NCBI GenBank assembly: GCA_903869265.1
Contig: CAIPYE010000004.1
Span: 62,001-126,000, forward strand
Reading direction: 5' to 3'
Length of the DNA: 64,000 nt
Source: an uncultured delta proteobacterium
GTDB lineage: Bacteria; Desulfobacterota; Desulfobulbia; Desulfobulbales; Desulfurivibrionaceae
The translations under genes were made by a program, and so were the position numbers. Positions 1 to 7,523 of this stretch are shown here, piece by piece. A model generated the notes under the pieces. It saw only the letters and a program-made list of their open reading frames with translations, had not been told where the DNA came from and did no database searches. Within the stretch, counting starts at the first letter, position 1, and each line of letters begins with the position of its first letter.

Positions 1-1
1 G

Positions 2-808
2 GCCAACCCGACCCAGGTCCATCAGGTGCTGGTCAATCTCTGCACCAATGCGGCCCATGCCATGGAGGAGAAGGGCGGCCGACTGGAGATCAGCCTCCAG
101 CGTGTCGAGATGGGGCCGGAGCACACCGCAGCGCTGGTCGGCTTGGCGCCGGGAGTCTATGTCCGCTTGCAGGTGGCTGACACCGGCCACGGCATGGACA
201 GCGAGACAAGCGCGCGGATATTCGAACCCTACTTCACCACCAAAAAACAGGGGAAGGGCTCCGGTCTCGGCCTTGCGGTGGTGCACGGGATCATCAAGAA
301 ATGCGGCGGCGAGATCGCGGTACAGAGCGAGGTCGGCCAGGGCACGGTGATCTCGGCCTTTTTTCCCCTGGCCTTGACAGAGATCATTGAGGAAAAAATC
401 GAATCCGGCGCCCTGCCCCAAGGCAACGAGCGCATCCTATTGGTGGACGACGAACCCATGATCGTTGACTTTACCAAACGTGCCTTGGAATACCTTGGCT
501 ACCAGGTAACCGCCACCAGTAGCAGCATGAAGGCGCTGGCCCTGTTCCGCGCTGCCCCCGAGGCCTTTGATTTGGTTATCACCGACCAGACCATGCCCGA
601 GATGCTGGGGACGGAGCTTGCCAAGGCGATTGTGGAATTGAAACCGCAAACCCCGGTGATTCTCTGCACCGGCCACAGCTCCAAGGTCTCGCCGGAAAGC
701 GCCGGGGCTTTCCGGGTGAAGGAATTCGCCATGAAACCGCTGAGCATATCGACGCTGGCCGTGTTGGTGCGGAAGGCCTTGGTGGGGAAAACCACAGGCC
801 AACAATGA
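2..808 (+). CDS. Hybrid sensor histidine kinase, C-terminal part (start outside window)
   Basis: Only the C-terminal ~268 residues are in the window. The reading frame is open to the left edge, so the true start lies upstream. The first ~130 residues are a HATPase_c domain: N-box (LVNLCTNAAHAMEE), G1 box (DTGHGMD) and G2 box (GKGSGLGLAVVHG). They are followed by a receiver domain with the acidic pair DDE, the phospho-acceptor Asp in LVITDQTMPE and the conserved Lys in AMKPL. This is a membrane or cytosolic phosphorelay kinase with an attached REC domain. It closely resembles the C-terminal half of the complete hybrid kinase at 11924-13951, with near-identical runs in both domains, so the two are probably paralogues. 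The signal sensed cannot be told from this part. Confidence 0.9.
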   Translation, partial: ANPTQVHQVLVNLCTNAAHAMEEKGGRLEISLQRVEMGPEHTAALVGLAPGVYVRLQVADTGHGMDSETSARIFEPYFTTKKQGKGSGLGLAVVHGIIKKCGGEIAVQSEVGQGTVISAFFPLALTEIIEEKIESGALPQGNERILLVDDEPMIVDFTKRALEYLGYQVTATSSSMKALALFRAAPEAFDLVITDQTMPEMLGTELAKAIVELKPQTPVILCTGHSSKVSPESAGAFRVKEFAMKPLSISTLAVLVRKALVGKTTGQQ

Positions 809-838
809 AGGAAGGCGCCTCTTCTGGGGCGTTATTGC

Positions 839-866
839 AAAAAAAGTCCCTGTCCGGAGACAGGGG
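839..866 (-). terminator. Rho-independent terminator of the secreted repeat protein gene
   Basis: On the minus strand a 7-bp stem (CCCTGTC / GACAGGG, 848-854 with 859-865, loop of 4) is followed by seven T residues (839-845). It lies 29 nt past the stop of the gene at 895-1302. Confidence 0.8.
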
Positions 867-894
867 CTGGTCAAGCGATATCCTCAACTATCGA

Positions 895-1302
895 CTAGGG
901 GTTTACAACATACCAGACATCCTTCACCCCTTGTCCGGTGGTATCCCCAGGGTTCTTGTCCCCGACAAAATAGTACAGGGGCATGCCCTTGTAGGTCGTC
1001 TGTTTCTGGCCATCGGCGCGGGTGATGGTTGCAAAATCCTCGGCCTTTAGGCCATCCTTGGCAGCCACGGCCTCACGGAAATAGAGGGGCCATTTTGCCA
1101 CGCAATCTCCCTCGCAGGCGCTCTTGCCGGGGCTGTCCTTCTTGAAAGAATACAGGGTCATGCCCTTTGTATCGACCAGGAAGCTGCCGATCCCTTCCTT
1201 CTGCGAGACCTTGACCGCATGATGATCAGCCAGACAAACTGTCGCGGTCAGCAACAGTCCCGCCAAAAACGCCACGGTGAACATGCTGGTAATGCTCTTC
1301 AT
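895..1302 (-). CDS. Secreted repeat protein of unknown function (Lipoprotein_15 / COG4315 type)
   Basis: A 135-residue protein with an N-terminal signal peptide (MKSITSMFTVAFLAGLLLTA, cleaved near ACA/LADHH). The mature part has two copies of the short repeat typical of the PF03640 family, each built around G-M-x-L-Y and W (GMTLYSFKKD...WPLY and GMPLYYFVGD...VWYVV). One Cys pair (CEGDC) sits in the first repeat. The start was set at the ATG at 1302, which has a GAGGGG ribosome site 6 nt upstream; the open frame extends 19 codons further without such a site. The family is widespread and periplasmic or secreted, but its biochemical role is unknown. It is monocistronic with its own terminator. 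Confidence 0.8.
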   Translation of the reverse strand: MKSITSMFTVAFLAGLLLTATVCLADHHAVKVSQKEGIGSFLVDTKGMTLYSFKKDSPGKSACEGDCVAKWPLYFREAVAAKDGLKAEDFATITRADGQKQTTYKGMPLYYFVGDKNPGDTTGQGVKDVWYVVNP

Positions 1303-1448
1303 ATGTATCCCCTCCTCTGTGTAGGAAAATGAAAACACCTTTCTTTTGAAGTGTAGCAAGCTGGCGACAAAGGTGTCAAGAATGGATTCTCAGAGTCTCA
1401 TTAACCCTGGCATCTTAGGGCCACGCTGTTTTTTGCCGTGCGCTCTTA

Positions 1449-1484
1449 ATTCCGCGCCGAGCCAAGGTTGGTTCGGCGCGGAAT
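1449..1484. repeat. Long perfect palindrome downstream of the cytochrome gene
   Basis: A 12-bp perfect inverted repeat (1449-1460 with 1473-1484, ATTCCGCGCCGA / TCGGCGCGGAAT) whose loop can itself pair (GCCAA / TTGGT). It begins 22 nt past the stop codon of the cytochrome gene. No T-tract follows on either strand, so it is not a standard intrinsic terminator. It may stop transcription without a U-run or protect the mRNA 3' end. Confidence 0.7.
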
Positions 1485-1506
1485 AGCGGTCTGACAACCA
1501 TGGCGG

Positions 1507-2796
1507 CTATTTCACCGTGACGCGTTTGGTGCTCTCGTGGAAGAGGAACTTGCCCTTGCCCACTTCCAGCGTGGCCAGTTCACCGCCGGCCGGCAGATAC
1601 CATAGGCTCACGACCACGTCCAACTCCTTGGCCGTGACGTTGCGGACCTTCTTGCCGTCTTGCTCGATATCCTCATAGGGGAAATTGATTTCCATGGTCT
1701 CGGTCCGAGTTTGTCCAGGCTGCAAGGCGGTATCCCGCAGCATGCCGGATTTGCGGTGCGGCCCGTAGACCATCTTGTCGCCCCTGCCCTTGGCCGGGGA
1801 TTGGGGCATGTAGATTTTTTGTTGGTTGAACACTTCCTTGCCGTCTTCGGTTTTCGCGGTCACATCCAGGACCAGCCGGTTGGGAGACGGTCAGCCATCC
1901 GGGACGCGGTGGCCCGCATGACTGGTCATTTTTACCGTCAACACTGCGGTCGGCACCGAGTCGCCCACCTTGGGCAGGAAATAATAGCCGCGCGCATCAA
2001 CGTCAACCGTGACGGCGCTCTTGGCCACCGCCGGGTCACGATATGCGGGCATGAGATGGCCGAGGCCGTCCTTTTTTATGTGGCAATCCTGACAGGTCTC
2101 ACTGCCGCCTGAGGGCACATAGGCGTGGAGATAGCTGCCGTAGAGGGTGGCGCACTGGGTCGGCTCCGCCAGCTCGAAATTCGGGCCAAGACCGTGGCAT
2201 TGGCCGCACATGATCGATTCCGGCAGGGTGGCGCTCTTTTTGAGTTTTTTGAACTTGGTGTCCGGATGGTCGCCGTCCTTGCTTCCATAGACTGCGTTCG
2301 GGTCGATTTCGCCGTCGGTCCACTTGTGGATCAGAGCTTTCTGATTGTGGCAGATCAGGCAGTTGATGCCGACCTTGGCCAGTTGTTTTTTGGCCTTCTC
2401 GTCGCCCGCCGCGCCATCGATGGCTGCCTGGGCGATCTCCTTGGCCACCGCATCGGTGGCGTCCTTCAGTTGGGGCAGGTGGCACTTGGCACAGATCATC
2501 ATGTGCTCCACGGTGAGATCCTTGACCTCCTTTGCCCCGGAATAGGTGTACTCCTTGAGCAGCCCGTCCTTGATCGTGCTGGCGATGGTTGCCATGGTTC
2601 GGGGAGAACCGATCAGGGACGTGGCATGGAAGGATTTTTCCCACTCCGTAAAGACCTTGGCGTGGCATTCCTTGCACGAGGTCACATCATACATCTTTGC
2701 CAGTTCATCAATGGAATTCGCCTTTTTCCCGGCGGCATTGGCCGCAGGGGGCAGCAGGACGATTGCCGCTGCCAATCCGACTCGTAGCAGCTTCAT
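1507..2796 (-). CDS. Periplasmic or extracellular multihaem cytochrome c, in-frame TGA (candidate selenocysteine)
   Basis: Read through one in-frame TGA (1891-1893), this encodes 429 residues. It starts with a signal peptide (MKLLRVGLAAAIVLLPPAANA) and carries five CXXCH haem c motifs: CKECH, CAKCH, CLICH, CGQCH and CQDCH. The C-terminal ~190 residues lack haem motifs and look beta-rich. The TGA lies in GHRVPDG-[TGA]-PSPNRLVLDV. Codons before and after it are in the same frame and both sides look like normal coding sequence, so this is not a frameshift. The options are selenocysteine, a Cys codon (TGC/TGT) mutated to TGA, or a sequencing error. The ATG at 2796 was chosen because it has a GAGGAG site and begins the signal peptide. 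A role in electron transfer outside the inner membrane follows from the haem motifs. Confidence 0.75.
1841..1893 (-). promoter_or_regulatory. Possible SECIS-like hairpin just after the in-frame TGA
   Basis: Directly after the UGA the message reads CCGUCU, which is perfectly complementary to AGACGG 38 nt further on (1885-1890 with 1841-1846). Inside lies a bulged hairpin (1866-1883): CCA/UGG and ACC/GGU stems around a GGCU loop. Bacterial SECIS elements are hairpins just downstream of UGA with a G at the start of the apical loop. This one fits loosely; its loop is about 13 nt from the UGA, slightly closer than usual. This is an inference from pairing by eye. Confidence 0.35.
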
Positions 2797-2806
2797 GGGC
2801 CTCTCC

Positions 2807-2851
2807 TCATCTGATTTTTTCTCTTTGCAACAGTTCCGCTCCTTGACGCAC
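2807..2851 (-). CDS. Possible 14-residue leader peptide upstream of the cytochrome gene
   Basis: A GTG-started mini-ORF (MRQGAELLQREKIR) has a strong AAAGGAGG ribosome site about 10 nt upstream, better than that of the cytochrome itself. Its TGA stop overlaps the GAGGAG site of the cytochrome (TGAGGAG). That geometry would allow translational coupling. It is too short to exclude chance. Confidence 0.3.
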   Translation of the reverse strand: MRQGAELLQREKIR

Positions 2852-3234
2852 GGTATCGTCACCTCCTTTTTTTGCTCTTTATGGGAAACGGAAGACGTTG
2901 CCCTTCATAACAACAACAGGATCGTGGTTTGTCGAAAGGATCAACAGCAGGGTCGGTGGCGGCGACGCTTCAAGCCTGCCGGTTCGTTCGGGTATAGAAG
3001 CCAAGGCCAGCAAGCATCCGTGAGTCTCGGGACATGCCAGGCCAAGAAGCAATGCTGCTATGGGGGGAGATGATGGCGCTCGGAATACGGTTGCGCCCTT
3101 TTCTTTTATTATGCTGAAAATGTATACCTTTTCAAGGAGAAAGACGAGAATCGTTGCGGCGCCTGGTCTGGCGGACAGACTCGGCATCCGGAAGGATCGC
3201 CTGAAGGGGAGGGGTGGGATTTAAGGGCGTCTGA
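2852..3234. other. Non-coding stretch: promoter and long leader of the cytochrome gene
   Basis: No convincing gene. The minus-strand open frame across 2879-3187 has no ribosome site, overlaps the promoter and has biased composition. The stretch would be transcribed as a ~300-nt leader from the promoter at 3106-3135. I compared it by eye with c-di-GMP and cobalamin riboswitch consensus sequences and found no full match. Confidence 0.5.
3106..3135 (-). promoter_or_regulatory. Candidate sigma-70 promoter for the cytochrome gene
   Basis: The minus strand has TTGAAA (3130-3135), an 18-bp spacer and TAATAA (3106-3111). A start near 3098 would give a 5' leader of roughly 300 nt before the cytochrome ATG. 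Confidence 0.45.
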
Positions 3235-3420
3235 CTACCCAAAATCCTCGCTGGTGGAGCGGACGGCACCTTCCCAAGCGACAATTGCCTGCTTACGGAC
3301 CTGGCCCCAGCGATAATCGTCCCGTAGCAGTCGGGCCCGCGGCAAATCTTCTTGAAGCGCTGCCAACTCTGCGTGACCGCTGCCCAGGCGAAGCGGATGT
3401 TTTCTGCTCACAGCATTCAT
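3235..3420 (-). CDS. Doubtful short ORF or gene remnant after terC
   Basis: A 61-residue open frame that I do not recognise. Its ATG lacks a ribosome site, and the frame stays open upstream into the end of terC. The C-terminal half (LPRARLLRDDYRWGQVRKQA) looks protein-like, so it may be the remains of a longer gene rather than a functional one. Confidence 0.2.
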   Translation of the reverse strand: MNAVSRKHPLRLGSGHAELAALQEDLPRARLLRDDYRWGQVRKQAIVAWEGAVRSTSEDFG

Positions 3421-3458
3421 AGGCGCCAGACAGGACGATATCCATGTCAGCCTGTCAG

Positions 3459-4166
3459 TTATGATACCTGTCCGGCAGCAACCTTCTTGCGGTTGTGCTC
3501 GTAGCGCATCTGTAGGATTTCCACCAGAAGGGCGAAGCCCATGGGCAGGTAGATATAGCCCTTGGGCACATGCTTGTGCAGCCCCTCCATGAAGATGGTC
3601 ACCCCGATGGTGACCAGAAAGGAAAGGGCGAGGATCTTGATGGCCGGATGCTGGAGGATAAATTCGCCGATGGGCTTGGCAAAAAAGAGGATGGCCACGA
3701 AGGAGACCACCACCGAGGCGATGATGATCCAGGCCTGGTCGGTGAGGCCGATGGCGGTGATCACCGAGTCGATGGAAAAGACGATGTCCAAGAGGACGAT
3801 CTGGCCGATAACCGCACCAAAGCCGCCCATGATCATGTTGGGTCCGGCGCCTTCCTCCTTGGCCTCCACCGTGTGGTGAATCTCCTTCGCCGCTTTATAA
3901 AGCAGGAACAACCCGCCGGAGATCAGGATCAAGTCCCGGACGGAAAAATCGAGCAGGACGGGGTTGGTGAGGTTGGCCAGGCTGAGCAGGGCGATCAGCA
4001 TACCGATCCGGGCGATAAGGGCAAAGGCGAGCCCGGCCAGGCGGGCGTTGTGGCGTTTTTCTGCGGGCAACCGGCCGACAAAGATCGCGATGACCAGGAT
4101 GTTGTCGACCCCCAGGACCAGTTCCAGTCCGACCAGCAGGGCGAGTAGCGCCAGTGCGTCTCCCAT
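3459..4166 (-). CDS. TerC family integral membrane protein
   Basis: A 235-residue protein with about seven hydrophobic segments and the family's acidic membrane motifs: LELVLGVDNILVIAI near residue 14 and its internal repeat IVLLDIVFSIDSVITA near residue 125. These Asp/Glu residues are thought to bind metal ions. TerC-family members act in metal export (Mn in several bacteria) or, in tellurite-resistance operons, in stress tolerance. No ter genes are nearby, so metal homeostasis is the more likely role. It lies 28 nt downstream of the aminotransferase gene on the same strand and may be cotranscribed with it. Confidence 0.85.
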   Translation of the reverse strand: MGDALALLALLVGLELVLGVDNILVIAIFVGRLPAEKRHNARLAGLAFALIARIGMLIALLSLANLTNPVLLDFSVRDLILISGGLFLLYKAAKEIHHTVEAKEEGAGPNMIMGGFGAVIGQIVLLDIVFSIDSVITAIGLTDQAWIIIASVVVSFVAILFFAKPIGEFILQHPAIKILALSFLVTIGVTIFMEGLHKHVPKGYIYLPMGFALLVEILQMRYEHNRKKVAAGQVS

Positions 4167-4194
4167 GTGTACAACCTCGGTGTGATGTGTTTGG

Positions 4195-5373
4195 TTATGC
4201 CAGAGCCTTGGCTTTGGCCAAGGCCTTTTTAAAGCCCTCGGCGGAGCGGCTGATCACCGCATCCTCCACGCAGAAGGCGAGCCGGAAATAGCCCTCCATG
4301 CCGAAGCCCCTGCCCGGCACGCCCAAGATTTTTTGCTCGGCCAGCAGCCCGACAAACTGGGCGTCATCAACGATGGGCGATTTGGGGAACATGTAGAAAG
4401 CGCCCTTGGGCGGGATAAACTCGTAGCCGGCCTCGCTCAGCACCTTGCAAAACAGCTCGCGGCGGCGTCCATAGACGGTGCAGTCCACCGTGACCCCTTG
4501 TAGCTCTGCCACCACCCGTTGCATCAGGGCTGGGGCATTGACAAAGCCCAAAATCCGGTTGGCCAGGGTCATGGCCCCGAGCAATTGGGGTTTGCCCTCG
4601 ATCTCCGGATGCACGGCGATGTAGCCGATGCGCTCGCCGGGCAGGGAAAGATCTTTGGAGTAGGAAGACACGATGAGGCTGTTGCGGTAGGCACCAAAGA
4701 TGCTGGGCACCATGTGGCCGTCGTAGAGGATCTTGCGGTAGGGTTCGTCGCTGATGAGGTAGACGGTCTGCGGGGCCTTGGCCAGAATCGCCCCGAGGTC
4801 GGCAAGCTCTACGGCCGAATAGATTTGGCCGGTGGGGTTGTTGGGGCTGTTGATAATGATCGCCTTGGTCTTTGGGTTGACGGCCGCCTCGATGGCTGCC
4901 AGATCCAGGCTGAAATCCGGGGCGGTGTTGACGATCTTCGTTACGCCGCCGTGGTTGTCCACATAGAAGTTGTATTCGACAAAGAAGGGGGCGAGGATGA
5001 TCACCTCGTCGCCCGGATCAAGCAACGCCTTCATCACCACGTTGATACCCCCGGCCGCACCCACGGTCATGAGGATGTCGTTTTGGTCCAGGGCCAACCC
5101 CTGTTCGGCTCCGATCTGTTTCGCCACCGCCTCCCGGACAAAGGGGTAGCCGTTGTTGGCCATGTAGCCGTGGCTGCCAGGGGTTTCTGCGGCAATAACC
5201 TTGCGCACCGCCTCTTGATACTGGGTGGGTGGCGGCAGGTCGGGGTTGCCAAGACTGAAGTCGCAGACCTGGTCCGCGCCGTACTGGGCCTTGAGCCTGG
5301 TGCCTTCTTCAAACATTTTGCGGATCCAGGAGGAGCGTTCCGCAAAACCGAGCATTTTTTGGGAGATGGCCAT
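4195..5373 (-). CDS. Pyridoxal-phosphate aminotransferase, class I/II (AspC-like)
   Basis: A 392-residue fold-type I aminotransferase. Family landmarks are visible: NNPTG at 178-182, SDEPY at 208-212 (PLP ring Asp) and the Schiff-base Lys240 in SSYSKD. Length is normal. The start has a GAGGA site 8 nt upstream. The amino-acid substrate cannot be told by eye; aspartate or an aromatic or branched amino acid are all possible. It follows a tandem-ACT protein by 15 nt, which suggests an operon in which the ACT protein senses an amino acid. Confidence 0.85.
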   Translation of the reverse strand: MAISQKMLGFAERSSWIRKMFEEGTRLKAQYGADQVCDFSLGNPDLPPPTQYQEAVRKVIAAETPGSHGYMANNGYPFVREAVAKQIGAEQGLALDQNDILMTVGAAGGINVVMKALLDPGDEVIILAPFFVEYNFYVDNHGGVTKIVNTAPDFSLDLAAIEAAVNPKTKAIIINSPNNPTGQIYSAVELADLGAILAKAPQTVYLISDEPYRKILYDGHMVPSIFGAYRNSLIVSSYSKDLSLPGERIGYIAVHPEIEGKPQLLGAMTLANRILGFVNAPALMQRVVAELQGVTVDCTVYGRRRELFCKVLSEAGYEFIPPKGAFYMFPKSPIVDDAQFVGLLAEQKILGVPGRGFGMEGYFRLAFCVEDAVISRSAEGFKKALAKAKALA

Positions 5374-5388
5374 GGGGTTTCCTCTTGC

Positions 5389-5820
5389 TTACAGGGAGTG
5401 GACCTCGTCATCGCTCAACAACCGGCAACCCGCTTTTTTAAAAACAGCCTCCGCCGCGTCCTGATCGTCGAAACGGAACAAAAGCATGCCGGATTCGCCG
5501 CTCTTCTTGGAGAAGGCGTACATGTATTCCACGTTGCGCCCGCCTTTGGCGGCCATCTGGAGGATGCAGTCCAAAGCGCCGGGCTTGTCCGGCACCTCCA
5601 CGGCCAGCACCTCGGTGAGGCCCACGCTGAAACCGTTTTCCGTCAGAACCTGCTGGGCCTTGGTGGTGTCGTTGACCACCAGGCGGAGGATGCCGGAATC
5701 AGCGGTGTCCGCCAGCGAAAGAGCCCGAATGTTGATGGCGTTTTCCGCCAGGGTACGGCTGACATCGGCCAGCCGATTCGATTTTTTTTCCAGGAAGATC
5801 TCAAGCTGCTTTACCTTCAT
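5389..5820 (-). CDS. Tandem ACT-domain amino-acid-sensing protein
   Basis: A 143-residue protein made of two ACT domains (about 1-68 and 69-143), each starting with the beta strand and turn pattern (VKQLEIFLEKKSNRLADVSR; LAVEVPDKPGALDCIL). There is no catalytic domain. ACT pairs bind amino acids and usually regulate enzymes of amino-acid metabolism. It lies 15 nt upstream of the aminotransferase gene, so it is probably the first gene of that transcript. The ligand is unknown. Confidence 0.85.
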   Translation of the reverse strand: MKVKQLEIFLEKKSNRLADVSRTLAENAINIRALSLADTADSGILRLVVNDTTKAQQVLTENGFSVGLTEVLAVEVPDKPGALDCILQMAAKGGRNVEYMYAFSKKSGESGMLLFRFDDQDAAEAVFKKAGCRLLSDDEVHSL

Positions 5821-5980
5821 GCCGTGCCCTCTTGCAGATGTTGCGGTGTTAACTGTCCAGCCTGTCTTTCGGTTTCGGCTGGATGGTTACGTCACAGTTA
5901 TTGATGACACCTATGTGCCTCCCGCAAAAAAGGTGTTTCTAACACGGGGGGAAAGAATTTGTAAAGGGTGAAAAAACACC

Positions 5981-7330
5981 CTATCCCTGCTGAAAGGTGA
6001 GCCAGCGGCTCTGGGCCGAGGAGGAGAGAACGCCCACCGGGTCGACATAGTCGTAGACCCGGGGCTGTTTGCCGTGGGCTGGGCGCAAGATCCGGCCCAC
6101 CACTTGGAGGAGGCGGCCGGTGAACTTGATCGGCGTGGTGAGCAAGAGGGTGGTAAGGTCCGGGCAGTCGAAGCCCTCGCCGATGAGCTGCACCGTGGAG
6201 ATCAGCACCTTGACCTCGCCCTGGCGGATGGAGTCTACCAAGGCGTTGCGTTGCTCGGCCGGGAGTTTGCCGGTGAGCACCGCGCTTGGGCAGTCGTGTT
6301 TTTCAAGCATGGCGGCAAGCGTCTCGCAGTGCTTGACCCGGTCGCTGACCACCAGGATGGTGCCAGGGGAGGTAGAGTATTCCTTGAGGATGTCGGCGAC
6401 AATGAGCTGGTTTCTCGCGGCGTTACCGCAGAGTGCCTTCATCAGGGCCTGGTAGTTGCCCCGGTACACATAGCGAAACTCCGTGGCCCGCTGCAGATAT
6501 TCCGGTTTGAGCACGGCGCCGCTTTCGTGCAGGTCGTGGCTTTCCACCTTGAAGGCCCGGTCGCCGAGGGACATGTAGATAAGTTTGGTGAGCCCATCCC
6601 GGCGGAAGGCCGTGGCGGAGAGGCCCAGCAGGTACCGGCAGTCAAAGGCAGAGACCACCTCGGTGAAGAGCGAGGCCGGCACCCGGTGGCATTCGTCCAC
6701 GCAGAGCTGGCCGAAATGGGCGGGCAGCTCGTCCAGCCGGTTGCGGGCCGAGTTGACAATGGCGATGGTGATTGGGGCCAGGGAGAAGTGGCCGTCGCCG
6801 ATCAACCCTGCTTCCACACCGAGAAAGGTTCTCGCCCGTTCCGCCCATTGGTAGAGCAGCTCCTTGGTGTGGACCAGCACCAGGGTGGGCTGGCAACGTT
6901 TGGCGATCACCGCCAGGGCGATCACCGTCTTGCCCGAGCCGGTGCCTGCCTCCAACACCCCGAAGTCGTGGCGTATGATGGCGGTAATGGCTTCCTCCTG
7001 ATAAGGCCGCAGCTCACCGAGGAAGCGAAAATCCACCGGGGCAACGCTCTGCCGCTGGTCGATGATCTTTGGATCCTGGCGCATGAATTTTCGGGCCAGG
7101 AGGATGGCGTGGTTGGCGTAGCCTCGGGGAAAGGTGAGGGTGTCGTGGTGCTCCGCGAAAAAATAGAGGTGGGGTTTGAGCTTCTTGCCCATCCAGCGGC
7201 TGTATTTTTTGGCCTCGAGGTATTCGGGGTTGTCGATGGTCAGCTGCTGCTTGAGCGCCTCGGTCAGGGTGGCTGAGGCGCCGCGCAGGCAGGCTTGCGA
7301 GCCGACGGTGAGGGTAAAGGGCTGGGTCAT
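5981..7330 (-). CDS. Superfamily II DNA/RNA helicase (XPB/Ssl2-like)
   Basis: A 449-residue SF2 helicase. The N-terminal ~90 residues are a small accessory region, followed by RecA-like domain 1 with Walker A (LEAGTGSGKT, ~130-139) and the DECH box (CVDECHR), a SAT motif (GLSATAFRRDG), and domain 2 with STVQLIGEGFD and the arginine-finger motif VVGRILRP. It resembles the XPB/type III restriction helicase group and acts as an ATP-dependent DNA translocase or helicase, possibly in repair. Its ATG overlaps the stop of slyX (ATGA), so it is translated with slyX and the nitroreductase upstream. Confidence 0.85.
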   Translation of the reverse strand: MTQPFTLTVGSQACLRGASATLTEALKQQLTIDNPEYLEAKKYSRWMGKKLKPHLYFFAEHHDTLTFPRGYANHAILLARKFMRQDPKIIDQRQSVAPVDFRFLGELRPYQEEAITAIIRHDFGVLEAGTGSGKTVIALAVIAKRCQPTLVLVHTKELLYQWAERARTFLGVEAGLIGDGHFSLAPITIAIVNSARNRLDELPAHFGQLCVDECHRVPASLFTEVVSAFDCRYLLGLSATAFRRDGLTKLIYMSLGDRAFKVESHDLHESGAVLKPEYLQRATEFRYVYRGNYQALMKALCGNAARNQLIVADILKEYSTSPGTILVVSDRVKHCETLAAMLEKHDCPSAVLTGKLPAEQRNALVDSIRQGEVKVLISTVQLIGEGFDCPDLTTLLLTTPIKFTGRLLQVVGRILRPAHGKQPRVYDYVDPVGVLSSSAQSRWLTFQQG

Positions 7331-7506
7331 GGGCGGTCTGCGTCACGGGGGGCAAGGGTTTCGGCCAGCAGATTGGTCAGGCGCATGCATTCCTTTTCCA
7401 GCCTGTCGAGTTGGGCCTGTTGACTGATCAGTGCGCTGTTCAGCTCTTCCAGGGCGATTTCCTGAAAGGCCAACCGGGTTTCCAGTTCGATGATTCGGTG
7501 TTCCAT
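7327..7506 (-). CDS. slyX: SlyX family protein
   Basis: A 59-residue protein beginning MEHRIIELETRLAFQE and ending in a short basic/acidic tail. The whole length is a heptad-patterned coiled coil, as in SlyX. The gene was recovered by reading the gap between the nitroreductase and helicase genes. It is preceded by GGACACCCC rather than a clear Shine-Dalgarno site. Its TGA overlaps the helicase ATG (ATGA). The function of SlyX is not firmly established. Confidence 0.75.
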   Translation of the reverse strand: MEHRIIELETRLAFQEIALEELNSALISQQAQLDRLEKECMRLTNLLAETLAPRDADRP

Positions 7507-7523
7507 GGGGTGTCCTTTGCTGC

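Noticed and set aside
1507-2796. Frameshift between the two parts of the cytochrome gene
   Set aside because: Both parts are in the same reading frame; codon-by-codon reading from 1920 to 1861 shows a single TGA with continuous coding on either side.
2880-3060. Possible c-di-GMP or cobalamin riboswitch in the cytochrome leader
   Set aside because: A few short matches (GACGC, GCCAGG) were seen but they are on the wrong strand or not in the required order.
2879-3187. 102-residue minus-strand ORF upstream of the cytochrome
   Set aside because: No ribosome site, overlaps the likely promoter and has a biased Pro/Leu composition; judged non-coding.
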